A stretch of 64,000 bases of DNA from Streptomyces sp. CNH099 (GCA_000514715.1 KI911459.1:62001-126000); one strand, 5' to 3'. Shown: positions 49,032-58,987, counted from the stretch's first letter. The notes: generated by a model from the sequence alone, not told the origin. Numbers and translations: made by a program.

Positions 49032-52000
49032 ATGGTGGCGATAGGCGTCCTCGGCCCGATCACCGCCGATGTCGACGGCGTCCCCGCCGAACTCGGCGGC
49101 CCGCGACAACGTGCCGTCCTCGCGCTGCTGCTGACCGCGCGCGGCGCGACGCTCTCCGCGGACCGGATGATCGACGACCTGTGGCGCGGCGAACCGCCGC
49201 CGAGCGCACGGGCCTCGCTCCAGGCGTACGTCTCCCACCTGCGCCGCGAACTGGAGCCCGGCCGCTCGCGCCGCGCCCCCGGGCGGCTGCTGGTGAGCAC
49301 CCCGCCCGGCTACGCCCTCCGGCCGCCCGACGAGGCGGTGGACGCCTGGCGGTTCGAGCGGGCGCTCACCCGGGCGCGGGGCCTGCTCGCGGCGGACCCG
49401 GCGCGGGCCCGCACGGAGACGGCGGCGGCGCTGCGGCTGTGGCGCGGCGAGGCCTACGCGGAGTTCGCGGACGCGCCGTGGGCGGCGGTCGAGGCCGCCC
49501 GGCTGGACGGACTGCGGCTGACCGCCCGGGAGACCCACGCGGCCGCGACCCTGCACCTCGGCCGCCCCGCGGAGGCGGTGGCGGAGGCGGAGGCGCTCAC
49601 CCGCGAGGAGCCGCTGCGCGAGGAGGGCTGGCGGCTGCTGGTGCTGGCCCTGTGGGCGGACGGCCGCCAGGCCGACGCGCTGGCGGCGCTGCGGCGGGTG
49701 CGGCGGGAGCTGACGGAGGAACTGGGCATAGAGCCCGGCCCGGAGCTGACGGCGCTGGAAGAGGCCATTCTGAACCGCCGCTGGGAAGCCCTCCGCGTCG
49801 ACCCGTTCACGCCCGGTGGCGTGCGGGCGACGAGCGGCCGGCGCACCTCCGTCGCTCCCGCCGCTCCCACCCCCGTCCGCCCCTCCTCCGCACCGCCCTC
49901 GTCCCACGGAGACCTCGCCCCCGACGCCGCCGCGCCGCACCCGCCCGGCCCGCCGACCGACGCGGCCGCGCCCTTCGTCGGCCGGGAGGCCGAGCTGGCC
50001 GCGCTCGGGGCGGCCGCCGGCGAGGCGTTCGCCGGGGCGGTGCGGTTCGTGCTCGTGGCGGGGGAGGCCGGCGCCGGGAAGTCGCGGCTGCTGGAGCAGT
50101 GCGCGCGGCGGCTCGACGCCGAGGGGTGGGTCACCGCCCTCGGCCACTGCCCCGAGGCCGAGGGCGCGCCGCCGGCCTGGGCGTGGGAGGAGATCGCCGG
50201 GCGGCTGGCCCGGCACGCGCCACCCGACCCCGGGCTCGCCGACGACCTCGCGCCGCTGCTGGACCCCGGCCCGCGGGCCGAGGCGCGGCGCGCGAGCGAC
50301 CGGTTCCGGCTGCACCGCGCCTGCCGCGCCTGGTTCGCCGCCGCCACCCGCGCACGGCCGCTGGCCCTCTTCCTCGACGACCTGCACCGGGCCGACCGCG
50401 AGACCCTCGCGCTGCTCGCCGGCCTCGCCGAGGACCCGCCCGCCGGCCGGCTGCTGATCGTCGCCGCCCACCGCCCGGACGAAGGCGACCTCGCCGCCGT
50501 GCAGGCCGTCCTCGCCCGCCGCGCCCCCGTGCGGCTGCCGCTCGACGGGCTCGCGCCGCCCGACGCCGTGCGGCTCGTCCGCGCACTGGCCCCCGTCGGC
50601 GCCGGGACCGCCGCCGCCCTCGCCGAACGCACCGGCGGCAACCCGTTCTTCCTGCAGGAGACCGCCCGCATGTTCACCGGCGGCGCCGTGACCGCCGACG
50701 CGCTGCGCGCCGTCCCCGACGGCGTACGCGACGTGCTGCGGCGCCGCTTCGACCGGCTGCCGCCCGCCGCGCTGTCCGTGCTGCGGCTCGCCGCCGCGGC
50801 CGGCCGGGAGGCGGACGTAGAGGTGCTGGTCCGCGCCGCCACCGCCGCCACCCCCGCCGTCGAAGACGCCGTCCTCGACGGCCTCGACGCCGGCCTCGCC
50901 GCCGGGCTGCTCACCGAGCCCGGCCCCGGCCGCATCCGCTTCGCCCACGCACTCGTCCGCGACACCCTCTACGCCGACACCAGCGGCCTGCGCCGCGCCC
51001 GGCTGCACGCCGCGCTCGGCCGCGCCCTGCGCGAGCTGCGGCCCGACGACGTCTCCGCCATCGCCCACCACCACCTCCAGGCCCCGGCCACCGCCACCGC
51101 CCGCACCGCCGTCGAATACGCCGTGCGCGCCGCCGACCTCGCCGGCCGCCGCTACGCGCACGACACCGCCGCCGAACTGCTGGCCCAGGCCGCCGCCTGC
51201 GTCGAGCGCCACCCCGCCGCGTTCGCCGGCGAGGACACCCCCGCCCGGCTCGTCGCCCTGCTCGGGCTGCAGTTGCAGGCGCGGGCCCGCGGCGGCGCGG
51301 TCGTCGAGGCGCAGGGCGTCCGCGCCCGCGCCATGGACGTCGCCGAGCGGCACGGCCGCGACGACCTGCTCGTCGAGGCGCTGACCGCGTGGACCGAGCC
51401 CACCGCCTGGGAGCGCCGGACGTACGCGCACGAGGACACCCGCTCCGCCGCCGCGCTGCGCCGGCTGCTGGCGGACGGCTCGCTCACCGACGCCGCCCGC
51501 TGCCGGCTGCTGGAGGCCCTCGCCGCCGCCCTCGACAGCGCCGCGGGGCCGGCCCACGCGGGGCGCGCGGCGGCGGCCGAGGCCGTCGACCTGGCCCGCG
51601 GCCTCGGCGACCCCGGGCTGCTCGCCCAGGTGCTCGCCACCCAGAGCCGGGTCATGGACTGGGAGTGCGACCCCGCGCCGCGCGAGAAGGTGCTCGCCGA
51701 GCTGGCGCAGCTCGCGGCGGACCACGACATGGCCGCCTACGCGTGGCTGGCCGAGTACCTGGCCGCCGGGACCGCCGCCGTCCGCGGCGAGGTCGCCTCG
51801 ATCCGCCGGCACGTGGCCCGCGGGCTGGAGATCGCCGAGACCCACCGGCTCAGCGAGCCCGCCGCGGTCGGGCAGGTGCAGCTGGCCGCGCTGCGCATGT
51901 CCGAGGGCCGGCTCGACGCGGCCGAGCAGGCCTACGCCCGGGCCGTCGCCCGGCTGCGCGCCATCGGCTCGCCGCACGCGGCGGCCATGTGGACGATGTC

Positions 52001-52484
52001 GCACTTCGCGCTGTGCTGGCTCCGCGGCCGGCCCGCGGCGGCGCTGCCGGAGCTGGAGGCGGCGGCGCGGGACTACGGGGCGCTCGCCGGCGACGCCCTC
52101 GCGCTGGGTCTGGTCGACGCCGGCCGCCGCGCCGAGGCCCGCGCCGTACGCGCCGAACGGCCGCCGGTCAGGCAGGACTTCTTCTACTCGCTCTTCCTGT
52201 CCGCCCGCGCGCTGGCGGTGGTCGCGCTGGAGGAGCGGGACGAGGCGCCGGGCCTGCTGGACGAACTGCTGCCGCTGCGCGACGTGGTCGCGGGGGCGGC
52301 GAGCATGTGCCTGGCCATGCGGCCCGTCGCGCAGACCCTCGGCGACCTCGCCCGGCTGCTGGGCCGTACGGAGGAGGCCGCCGCCCACTACGCGCACGCC
52401 GCCGTCGTCGCGCGCCGCTGGCAGGCGCCGCACTGGCTGGCGGACGCGCAGCGGGCCCGGGCCGCGCTCGCGCCGCGGCGCTGA
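49032..52484 (+). CDS. SARP-type regulator with AAA ATPase and TPR-like domains
   Basis: 1150 residues from ATG at 49032. N-terminal OmpR-like winged helix (MVAIGVLGPITADVDG, about 1-95), bacterial transcriptional activator domain (about 100-245), a Pro-rich linker, then an AAA/STAND ATPase with Walker A AGEAGAGKS (about 345) and Walker B ALFLDDLHRAD (about 445), and a long helical TPR-like region to the end. There is no C-terminal LuxR domain, which separates it from LAL regulators. The MMPL gene directly downstream has an 11-bp-spaced triple repeat of the kind SARPs bind, so this protein probably activates that exporter. Confidence 0.9.
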   Translation: MVAIGVLGPITADVDGVPAELGGPRQRAVLALLLTARGATLSADRMIDDLWRGEPPPSARASLQAYVSHLRRELEPGRSRRAPGRLLVSTPPGYALRPPDEAVDAWRFERALTRARGLLAADPARARTETAAALRLWRGEAYAEFADAPWAAVEAARLDGLRLTARETHAAATLHLGRPAEAVAEAEALTREEPLREEGWRLLVLALWADGRQADALAALRRVRRELTEELGIEPGPELTALEEAILNRRWEALRVDPFTPGGVRATSGRRTSVAPAAPTPVRPSSAPPSSHGDLAPDAAAPHPPGPPTDAAAPFVGREAELAALGAAAGEAFAGAVRFVLVAGEAGAGKSRLLEQCARRLDAEGWVTALGHCPEAEGAPPAWAWEEIAGRLARHAPPDPGLADDLAPLLDPGPRAEARRASDRFRLHRACRAWFAAATRARPLALFLDDLHRADRETLALLAGLAEDPPAGRLLIVAAHRPDEGDLAAVQAVLARRAPVRLPLDGLAPPDAVRLVRALAPVGAGTAAALAERTGGNPFFLQETARMFTGGAVTADALRAVPDGVRDVLRRRFDRLPPAALSVLRLAAAAGREADVEVLVRAATAATPAVEDAVLDGLDAGLAAGLLTEPGPGRIRFAHALVRDTLYADTSGLRRARLHAALGRALRELRPDDVSAIAHHHLQAPATATARTAVEYAVRAADLAGRRYAHDTAAELLAQAAACVERHPAAFAGEDTPARLVALLGLQLQARARGGAVVEAQGVRARAMDVAERHGRDDLLVEALTAWTEPTAWERRTYAHEDTRSAAALRRLLADGSLTDAARCRLLEALAAALDSAAGPAHAGRAAAAEAVDLARGLGDPGLLAQVLATQSRVMDWECDPAPREKVLAELAQLAADHDMAAYAWLAEYLAAGTAAVRGEVASIRRHVARGLEIAETHRLSEPAAVGQVQLAALRMSEGRLDAAEQAYARAVARLRAIGSPHAAAMWTMSHFALCWLRGRPAAALPELEAAARDYGALAGDALALGLVDAGRRAEARAVRAERPPVRQDFFYSLFLSARALAVVALEERDEAPGLLDELLPLRDVVAGAASMCLAMRPVAQTLGDLARLLGRTEEAAAHYAHAAVVARRWQAPHWLADAQRARAALAPRR

Positions 52485-52525
52485 GCCGCGAGCGGCGCCG
52501 CCCGCCCCGCCGATCGCACGGACGT

Positions 52526-52553
52526 TCCAAGAGTCCTCCAAGTCGCCTGCAAG
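52526..52553 (+). promoter_or_regulatory. SARP box: three hexamers at exact 11-bp spacing
   Basis: TCCAAG (52526), TCCAAG (52537) and TGCAAG (52548) lie on one helix face in the 121-bp gap before the MMPL gene. CAGCGT at 52564-52569 is a possible -10, 10 bp after the last repeat, the spacing known for SARP targets. Confidence 0.82.
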
Positions 52554-52605
52554 AACCCCTCGGCAGCGTGGGCGCGGAACGACTGGATCTGCGCAAGGAC
52601 CGATC

Positions 52606-54819
52606 ATGACCCGACTGCTCGGCCGTCTCGGCGGCGCCTGCGCGGCGCACCCCTGGCGGACTATAGCCGCCTGGCTCGTCGCCATCGCCGCGTTCTTCTC
52701 CCTGGCGGGGGCGTTCGGCGGCACCCAGCACGACAACTACCGGGTGGAGGGCACCCCCTCCCAGGCGGGCACCGACTTCCTCAGCGACGCCTTCCCGGAG
52801 ATGTCCGGCACCAGCGCGCGCGTCGTCGTCCACGGCGACTCCGGCGACGACCTGCCGGCGGGCGTGCTGGCCGACGTGCGCAAGCGGCTCGCGGGCCTGG
52901 AGGGCGCGTCGCTGGTGGACGAGCCGGTCTTCTCCCGCGACGGGGACACGGCGCTGTTCACCGTCAACTACCGCGTCCCCGTGACCGACTTCCAGGGCAC
53001 CGAGGGCACCGACGCGCTGCGCGAGGCCGCCGCCCCCGCCGAGGACGCCGGCCTGGACGTCGAACTGGGCGGGCAGGTGCCGGAGAACGTCACCAAGCCC
53101 GCCATCACCGCCGAGCTGATCGGCGTCGGCGCCGCCCTGGTCATCCTGCTGTTCGCGCTGCGCTCGTTCACCGCCGCCGGGCTGCCCCTGGTGGTCGCCG
53201 TCGCCGGCCTCGGCGTCGGGTTCGCCGGCGTCGCGCTGCTCTCCGCCGCCACCGACGTCAGCACCATCGCGCCCACCGTCGCGTCCATGGTCGCCCTCGG
53301 CGTCGGCATCGACTACGCGCTGCTGCTCGTCGGCCGGCAGGCGGAAGGGCTGCGCCGCGGCCTCGCGCCGCGCGCCGCGGCGGCGGAGGCGACGGCCACC
53401 GCGGGCGTCTCCGTCCTCATCGCCGGCGCCACCGTCCTGCTGTCGCTCTTCGGGCTCCGGCTCAGCACGGTGGCGGTGTTCGCGTCCTTCGGCTACGCCA
53501 CCTTCTGCACCGTCGTCGCCGTGATGACCGCCGCGCTGACGCTGGTGCCGGCGCTGTGCGGGCTGGCCGGACACCGGGTGCTGCCCCGGGCCGAACGCCT
53601 CGGCCTCGTACGCCCCGAAGGGGCCGCGCAGAACCGGCTGACCGGGCGGACCGGCGCCCCCGCGCCGCCGCGCGCCACCCTCACCGAGCGCTGGGCCCGC
53701 GCCGTCACCAAGCGCCCCCTGGCCGCCGGCCTCGCCGCCCTCGTCGTGCTGCTCGCGCTCGCCGCACCGGTCCTCGGGATGCGCACCTGGCCGCAGGACG
53801 CCGGCAGCCAGCCGGAGTCGAACACCACGCGGCGCGCGTACGACCTGGTCGCCGCCGAGTACGGCGAGGGTGCCAACGGACCGCTGCAGATCGCCGTGGA
53901 CCTCACGAAGACGCCCGCGGACCCGCTGCCCGCGCTCGGTGACGACCTGGCCGCCGCCGACGGCGTCGCCGCCGTGTCGCCGCCGCGGCTCAACGAGGCC
54001 GGCGACGCCGCCGTCATCGCGGTCACCCCCACCACCGGACCGCAGGACGAGCGCACGCAGGACCTGCTGGACCGGCTGCGCGCCGACGTGCTGCCCGAAG
54101 GCGCCGAGGCCACCGGGGTGGTCGCCGTCTTCGCGGACATCTCCGACCGGCTCGCCGTCCGGCTGTGGGTGGTCGTCCCGTTCGTCGTCGGACTGTCGCT
54201 GCTGCTGCTCACCGTGCTGTTCCGGGCCCCGGTCGTGGCGCTGAAGGCGGCGGTGATGAACCTGCTGTCGGTGGCCGCGGCGTACGGCGTGATGACCGTG
54301 GTGTTCCAGACCGACACCGGCGCCCGGCTGCTGGGCCTGCCCCACGACGTGCCGGTGTCCAGCTGGGTGCCGATCCTGATGTTCACCATCCTGTTCGGCC
54401 TCTCCATGGACTACGAGGTCTTCCTGCTCTCCCGGATCCGGGAGGACTGGCTGGCCACCGGCGACCCGTACGGCAGCGTCGTGCGCGGCCTCGCGGCGAC
54501 CGGGCGCGTCATCACCAGCGCGGCGGCCATCATGATCGCGGTGTTCACCGGCTTCGCGATCGACCCGGACGTGACGGTGAAGATGATCGGGGTCGGCATG
54601 GCGGTGGCGGTGCTGGCCGACGCCACGATCGTCCGGATGGTGCTGGTGCCGGCCACGATGACGCTCCTCGGGCGGGCCAACTGGTGGCTGCCCCGCTGGG
54701 CGGACCGGCTGCTGCCGGAGCTGCACCTGGAACCGCCCGCCCCCGCGGACGCCGGAAAGCCGGCCGCCGCGGAGACCGGCGACGGCAGGGGCCGGATCCC
54801 CGTCGGCGGCGGGAACTGA
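52606..54819 (+). CDS. MMPL-family RND transporter
   Basis: 737 residues, with about twelve membrane segments in two blocks. Block one has a cytoplasm-exposed start and a periplasmic-type loop (about 45-170), then helices with GIDYALLLVGRQAEG (proton-relay Asp-Tyr pair). Block two has the matching SMDYEVFLLSRIREDW. Streptomycete MMPL proteins export lipids, siderophores or drugs. The SARP gene upstream and the SARP box in its promoter point to induction by a small molecule. A very strong hairpin ends the transcript. Confidence 0.92.
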   Translation: MTRLLGRLGGACAAHPWRTIAAWLVAIAAFFSLAGAFGGTQHDNYRVEGTPSQAGTDFLSDAFPEMSGTSARVVVHGDSGDDLPAGVLADVRKRLAGLEGASLVDEPVFSRDGDTALFTVNYRVPVTDFQGTEGTDALREAAAPAEDAGLDVELGGQVPENVTKPAITAELIGVGAALVILLFALRSFTAAGLPLVVAVAGLGVGFAGVALLSAATDVSTIAPTVASMVALGVGIDYALLLVGRQAEGLRRGLAPRAAAAEATATAGVSVLIAGATVLLSLFGLRLSTVAVFASFGYATFCTVVAVMTAALTLVPALCGLAGHRVLPRAERLGLVRPEGAAQNRLTGRTGAPAPPRATLTERWARAVTKRPLAAGLAALVVLLALAAPVLGMRTWPQDAGSQPESNTTRRAYDLVAAEYGEGANGPLQIAVDLTKTPADPLPALGDDLAAADGVAAVSPPRLNEAGDAAVIAVTPTTGPQDERTQDLLDRLRADVLPEGAEATGVVAVFADISDRLAVRLWVVVPFVVGLSLLLLTVLFRAPVVALKAAVMNLLSVAAAYGVMTVVFQTDTGARLLGLPHDVPVSSWVPILMFTILFGLSMDYEVFLLSRIREDWLATGDPYGSVVRGLAATGRVITSAAAIMIAVFTGFAIDPDVTVKMIGVGMAVAVLADATIVRMVLVPATMTLLGRANWWLPRWADRLLPELHLEPPAPADAGKPAAAETGDGRGRIPVGGGN

Positions 54820-54840
54820 GCCGGGGGGTGAGACGGGGGC

Positions 54841-54887
54841 GGGGACGGGAGGAGCGGGGCCCCGTGGCCCCCGCTCCTCCCGTCCCC
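54841..54887. terminator. Very strong bidirectional terminator
   Basis: A perfect 19-bp stem (54841-54859 with 54869-54887) and a 9-nt loop lie between the convergent MMPL and aldolase genes. It is the strongest hairpin in the window. Confidence 0.88.
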
Positions 54888-54909
54888 GTACGGCGGTTGC
54901 GCTGCCCCG

Positions 54910-55839
54910 TCAGAGCAGCCCCGCCGTGGCGAGGTGCTTCTCGACCCGCCGCACCTCCTCGGCGTCCAGCGGGATCTGCGGCAGCATCGTCGCCGGGCAG
55001 TCGATGACCCCGCGCAGGTGCAGGGCCGCCTTGAAGGCGCCGAGGGCGGACGAGCTCATGCCCATCCGCGCCGGGTCGCCGGACCGCACCATGCCGAACA
55101 GCGCGAGCAGCCGCTCCTGTTCGGTCCGCGCCGTCTCCCAGTCGCCCTCCCGGGCGCTGCGGTACAGCCGCACGTAGCCGTGCGGGTCGACGTTGCCGAG
55201 GCCGGGTACGACGCCGTGGGCGCCCATCGCCAGCGCGCTGTCCACCATCGTCTCCGACCCCGTCAGGGCGGAGAACCCCGCCGCCTTGCCCCGTACACCG
55301 ACGATGACGCGGCGCAGCCCCGTCTCGTCGCCGCTGGAGTCCTTCAGCCCGGCCAGCACCCCGTCCGCCGCAAGCGTGAGCACCAGGTCGTGGCCCAGCT
55401 TGGTGTGCACCGACACCGGCAGGTCGTAGGCGTAGACCGGCGCCCCCGTGCGCGCGGCGACCTCGCGGTAGTGCCGGTCGATCTCCGCCGGGTGGGTGCG
55501 GGTGTAGAACGGCGCGGTGACCACGAGCGCGTCCGCGCCGGAGTCGAGCGCGCCGCGGGCGTGGTCGAGCACGCGCGGGGTCGTCATGTCGATCGCGCCG
55601 GCGAGCACCGGCAGCTGGCCCCCGACGTGCCGTACGACCGTGTCCACCACGGCCCTGCGCTGCTCGTCCCGGAGATAGGCGGCCTCGGCGGAGGAGCCGA
55701 GGACGAAGAGTCCGTCGACGCCCCCGGCCACGAGAAAGTCCACCAGCCTGATCAGCGAGGCGGTGTCCACCTCGGCATCCGGCGTCAGGGGGGTGCAGAC
55801 GGGCGGTACGACGCCGGTCAGGTGGGTGGGACGGGTCAT
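54910..55839 (-). CDS. DapA-family aldolase/lyase, last gene of a peptide ABC operon
   Basis: 309-residue Class I aldolase with the DapA/NanA TIM barrel. The Schiff-base lysine is in LAGLKDSSGDETGLRR (about 163), the catalytic tyrosine in VYAYDLPVSVHT (about 135). The usual TTGE loop reads GSSAEAAYL, so it is not a standard dihydrodipicolinate synthase. Paralogues of this type cleave pyruvate-containing sugar acids or keto acids. Its ATG overlaps the stop of the ABC ATPase (ATGA), so it is made together with the importer and probably acts on what is imported. N-acetylneuraminate lyase is possible but no specific motif supports it. Confidence 0.82.
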   Translation of the reverse strand: MTRPTHLTGVVPPVCTPLTPDAEVDTASLIRLVDFLVAGGVDGLFVLGSSAEAAYLRDEQRRAVVDTVVRHVGGQLPVLAGAIDMTTPRVLDHARGALDSGADALVVTAPFYTRTHPAEIDRHYREVAARTGAPVYAYDLPVSVHTKLGHDLVLTLAADGVLAGLKDSSGDETGLRRVIVGVRGKAAGFSALTGSETMVDSALAMGAHGVVPGLGNVDPHGYVRLYRSAREGDWETARTEQERLLALFGMVRSGDPARMGMSSSALGAFKAALHLRGVIDCPATMLPQIPLDAEEVRRVEKHLATAGLL

Positions 55840-56972
55840 GCGCTCTCCTTCGCTTGGATCACGAGATCGCGGGTGCTCTCCGCGGCGGCCACCGGATGGT
55901 GGCAGCGGAACCGGTGGGCGTGCGCCGCCTGCGTGACCGGCGGCATGGCCGCGGCGCACTCCGCCGTGGCCTTCCAGCACCGGGTACGGAACGGGCAGCC
56001 GCTCGGCGGCCGGGTCGCCGACGGCACGGGGCCGACGAGGGGGATCGGGTCGATGGGGTCGAGGAGCCCCGGCGTCGCCGAGAACAGCGCCCGCGTGTAC
56101 GGGTGCCGGGCCGCGTCCGTGTCGCGCTCCGCCGGGGAGCCGCCCCCGGAGCCGAGCGCCGCCGCGGGCGCCTCCTCGACGATCCGGCCCAGGTACATGG
56201 TGATGACCCGGTCGCTCATCCGCCGCACCGTCTGGATGTCGTGCGAGACGAACACCAGCGCCAGGTTCAGCCGCTCCTTCAGCTCCAGCAGCAGGTTGAG
56301 GATCTGCGCGCGCACGGAGACGTCGAGCGCGGACGTCGGCTCGTCGGCCACCACCAGATCCGGCTCCAGCGCCAGCGCGCGGGCGATGGCCACCCGCTGC
56401 CGCTGGCCGCCGGACAGCTGCCCCGGCAGCGCGTCGGCGAGCACCGGCGGCAGGCCGACGAGCGCCATCAGCTCCCGCACCCGCTCGTTGCGCTGCGCGG
56501 ACGTGCCGCGGCTGTGCACGTCGAGCGGATCGCGGAGGATCTGCCGGACCGGCAGCCGGCGGTTCAGCGCGGTCGACGGGTCCTGGAAGATCATGCCCGC
56601 GCCGGTGCCGAGGGCGGTGCGCCGCTCGCCGGCGTCCATCTCCCAGATGTCGCGGCCCCGGAACTCCACCGTGCCGGCCGTCGGCCGCTCCACGCCCACC
56701 AGCACCTTCGCCAGCGTCGACTTGCCGCAGCCGGACTCGCCGACCACGCCGACCGTCTCGCCCGCCGCGATCGCCAGATCCGCGCCGGTCAGCGCGTACA
56801 CCCGGTCCCGGGAGAACAGCCCGCCGGTGCGCGCCCGGTGCACCACGTGCGCGTCCCGCACGGTGACCAGCCCCGGCGCGGCACCGCCGCCCTCGACCAG
56901 GCCGTCGCCCTCGACCAGGGGCGCACCCCTGGCCAGGTCGCCGATCGGTCCGCCGCCGTCCTTCGCGCTCAT
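55836..56972 (-). CDS. ABC transporter ATP-binding protein (DppF/OppF type)
   Basis: 378 residues; ATG overlaps the upstream stop. Walker A GESGCGKSTLAK (about 77), signature LSGGQRQRVAIARAL, Walker B LVVADEPTSALD. The C-terminal Cys-rich oligopeptide-transporter extension (PPSGCPFRTRCWKATAEC) can bind an iron-sulfur cluster in the family. It supplies the second ATPase of the importer whose first ATPase is fused to a permease in the upstream gene. Confidence 0.93.
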   Translation of the reverse strand: MSAKDGGGPIGDLARGAPLVEGDGLVEGGGAAPGLVTVRDAHVVHRARTGGLFSRDRVYALTGADLAIAAGETVGVVGESGCGKSTLAKVLVGVERPTAGTVEFRGRDIWEMDAGERRTALGTGAGMIFQDPSTALNRRLPVRQILRDPLDVHSRGTSAQRNERVRELMALVGLPPVLADALPGQLSGGQRQRVAIARALALEPDLVVADEPTSALDVSVRAQILNLLLELKERLNLALVFVSHDIQTVRRMSDRVITMYLGRIVEEAPAAALGSGGGSPAERDTDAARHPYTRALFSATPGLLDPIDPIPLVGPVPSATRPPSGCPFRTRCWKATAECAAAMPPVTQAAHAHRFRCHHPVAAAESTRDLVIQAKESA

Positions 56973-58987
56973 CGCAGCGCCTCCTTCTCCGCCTTGCCCG
57001 CGGGGGTGCCCGCCGGTTCGACCGCCGGGTGGTGGCACGCCACCTCGTGTCCGCGTTCCTCGCCGACCAGCTCCGGAGCCGTGTCCAGACAGGTGCCGCT
57101 CGCCATCGGACAGCGGTCGGCGAACCGGCAGCCGGCCGGGAAGTCGGCCGGCGAGGGCACGACGCCGCGGATCTGCGTCAGCCGCTCCTGGCCCGTCTCC
57201 AGCGACAGCACCGAGCCCAGCAGCCCGCGGGTGTAGTGGTGGGCCGGCGCCTCGACCAGGTCGGCGGTGACGCCGGTCTCGACGATCTGCCCGCCGTACA
57301 TCACCACCACCCGGTCGGTGACGTCGGAGATCAGCGCCAGGTCGTGGCTGACCAGGATCAGCGCGAAGCCCAGCTCTTCGCGCAGCCGCAGCAGCAGCTC
57401 GATGACCTGCGCCTGCACCGTGACGTCGAGCGCGGTGGTCGGCTCGTCGGCGACGATCAGCCTCGGATTGCGCGACAGCGCCATGGCGATGAGCACCCGT
57501 TGCCGCTGCCCGCCGGACAGCTCGTGCGGGTAGCTGCGCAGCGTGCGGTCCGGGTCCAGGCCCACCAGCTCCAGCAGCTCGGTCGCGGTGCGCGTGCCGC
57601 CGCGCCGGATCAGCTGCCCCAGCTGGGCGCGGATGGTCATCGCCGGGTTGAGCGAGCTGAGCGCGTCCTGGTAGATCATCGCCATCTCGTGGCCGAGCAG
57701 CTTGCGGCGTACGCGCATCGGCGTGCCGTTCAGCTCCCGGCCGTCGAAGACGACGCTGCCGCGCACGCGCGCGCCCGCCGGTTCCAGGCCCATCACCGTC
57801 AGCGCCGTCAGCGACTTGCCGCAGCCCGACTCGCCGACGAGGCCGAGGACCTCGCCGGGCCGGACGTCGAAGCTGATGCCGTCGACGATGTCGACGCCCG
57901 CGTGCCGCTTGTCGAAGCCGATGGCCAGGTCCCGCACCGCCAGCACCGGCTCGCCGCCGGGCAGCGGCCGGGCCCGTTCGCGCAGCCGCCGGGCGGCCTC
58001 GGCGAGCCCGGGCAGCTCCAGCACCCTGCCGGTGCCGGGCGCGGCGGCCTCGATCCGGTCCTCGGCGCCGGCCTCCGCGGCCGACGGGCCCTCGGCCCGC
58101 CGGGCGGCGGGTGCCGCCCAGGCGTCCGAGATGCCCTCGGAGAGGATGTTCAGCGCCAGCACGGTCAGCAGCATCAGCAGGCCCGGGAAGACCGTGGCCC
58201 ACCAGCCGCCGAGCAGCACCATGTTCTTGCCGTCGGCGATGACGCTGCCCCAGGACGGGTCCGGTGGCCGGACGCCCGCGCCGATGAAGGACAGCGACGC
58301 CTCGAAGACGATCGCCTCGGCGACCTGCACCGTGCAGAACACCAGGATCGGCGCGGCGCAGTTGATGGCGACGTGCTTGACGATGATGTGCGGGGTACGG
58401 GCCCCGATGACCCGTTCCGCGGTCACGTAGTCCTCGCCGTACTGGTCGAGCACGTTGGCCCGGACCACCCGGGCGATCGGCGGCGTGTAGAGGAACGCGA
58501 TGGCGCACACCAGCACGGGGATGCTGCCGCCGAACACGGCGACGAGCACCGCGGCCAGCGCGATCCCCGGGAACGCCATGACGACGTCCAGGCTGCGCAT
58601 CACCAACTCGTCCACCGCCTTGCGGGAGGTGGCGGCGACGGCGCCGAGGACCGCCCCGGCGACCAGCCCGAGCAGGGTCGCGCCCAGGCCGATGACCAGC
58701 GACCAGCGGGCCCCGTACATCAGCCGGCTGAGGATGTCGCGGCCGAGGCTGTCCTGCCCCATCCAGTGGTCGCCGGACGGGTGCCCGGTGCCGTCGGTCT
58801 GGGCCTGCTGGTCGAGCGGGTCGTGCGGCGCGATCAGCGGCGCGAACACCGCGACCGCCACGACGAGCACGATCAGCCCCAGCGAGATCCGGGACGTCCA
58901 GGGCAGCCGCTTCAGCCCGCGGAGCCGCAGGCCGGGCCGGGACAGCCGCTCCGCGAGCTGCTTGCGGCCGCCGAGGGTGGCGAGCAT
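56969..58987 (-). CDS. Fused ABC permease and ATPase (DppC-DppD)
   Basis: 672 residues. Residues 1-300 are a DppC-type permease with six membrane segments and the EAA loop (YGEDYVTAERVIGARTPHIIVKHV). A linker (about 300-350) leads to a DppD-type ATPase (Walker A GESGCGKSLTAL, signature LSGGQRQRVLIAMAL, Walker B LIVADEPTTALD, and Cys-rich tail CRFADRCPMASGTC). Such fusions are known in actinobacteria. The start overlaps the previous stop by one base (TGATG), and its own stop overlaps the next ATG. Confidence 0.93.
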   Translation of the reverse strand: MLATLGGRKQLAERLSRPGLRLRGLKRLPWTSRISLGLIVLVVAVAVFAPLIAPHDPLDQQAQTDGTGHPSGDHWMGQDSLGRDILSRLMYGARWSLVIGLGATLLGLVAGAVLGAVAATSRKAVDELVMRSLDVVMAFPGIALAAVLVAVFGGSIPVLVCAIAFLYTPPIARVVRANVLDQYGEDYVTAERVIGARTPHIIVKHVAINCAAPILVFCTVQVAEAIVFEASLSFIGAGVRPPDPSWGSVIADGKNMVLLGGWWATVFPGLLMLLTVLALNILSEGISDAWAAPAARRAEGPSAAEAGAEDRIEAAAPGTGRVLELPGLAEAARRLRERARPLPGGEPVLAVRDLAIGFDKRHAGVDIVDGISFDVRPGEVLGLVGESGCGKSLTALTVMGLEPAGARVRGSVVFDGRELNGTPMRVRRKLLGHEMAMIYQDALSSLNPAMTIRAQLGQLIRRGGTRTATELLELVGLDPDRTLRSYPHELSGGQRQRVLIAMALSRNPRLIVADEPTTALDVTVQAQVIELLLRLREELGFALILVSHDLALISDVTDRVVVMYGGQIVETGVTADLVEAPAHHYTRGLLGSVLSLETGQERLTQIRGVVPSPADFPAGCRFADRCPMASGTCLDTAPELVGEERGHEVACHHPAVEPAGTPAGKAEKEALR

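Noticed and set aside
10588..54819. A secondary-metabolite gene cluster around the two SARPs and exporters
   Set aside because: No synthase, NRPS/PKS, terpene or RiPP core enzymes are found anywhere in the window.
47666..55839. Sialidase plus DapA-like gene as a sialic-acid catabolic cluster
   Set aside because: They are in different operons separated by a SARP, an exporter and a strong terminator. No NanE, NanK or sialic-acid transporter signature is present.
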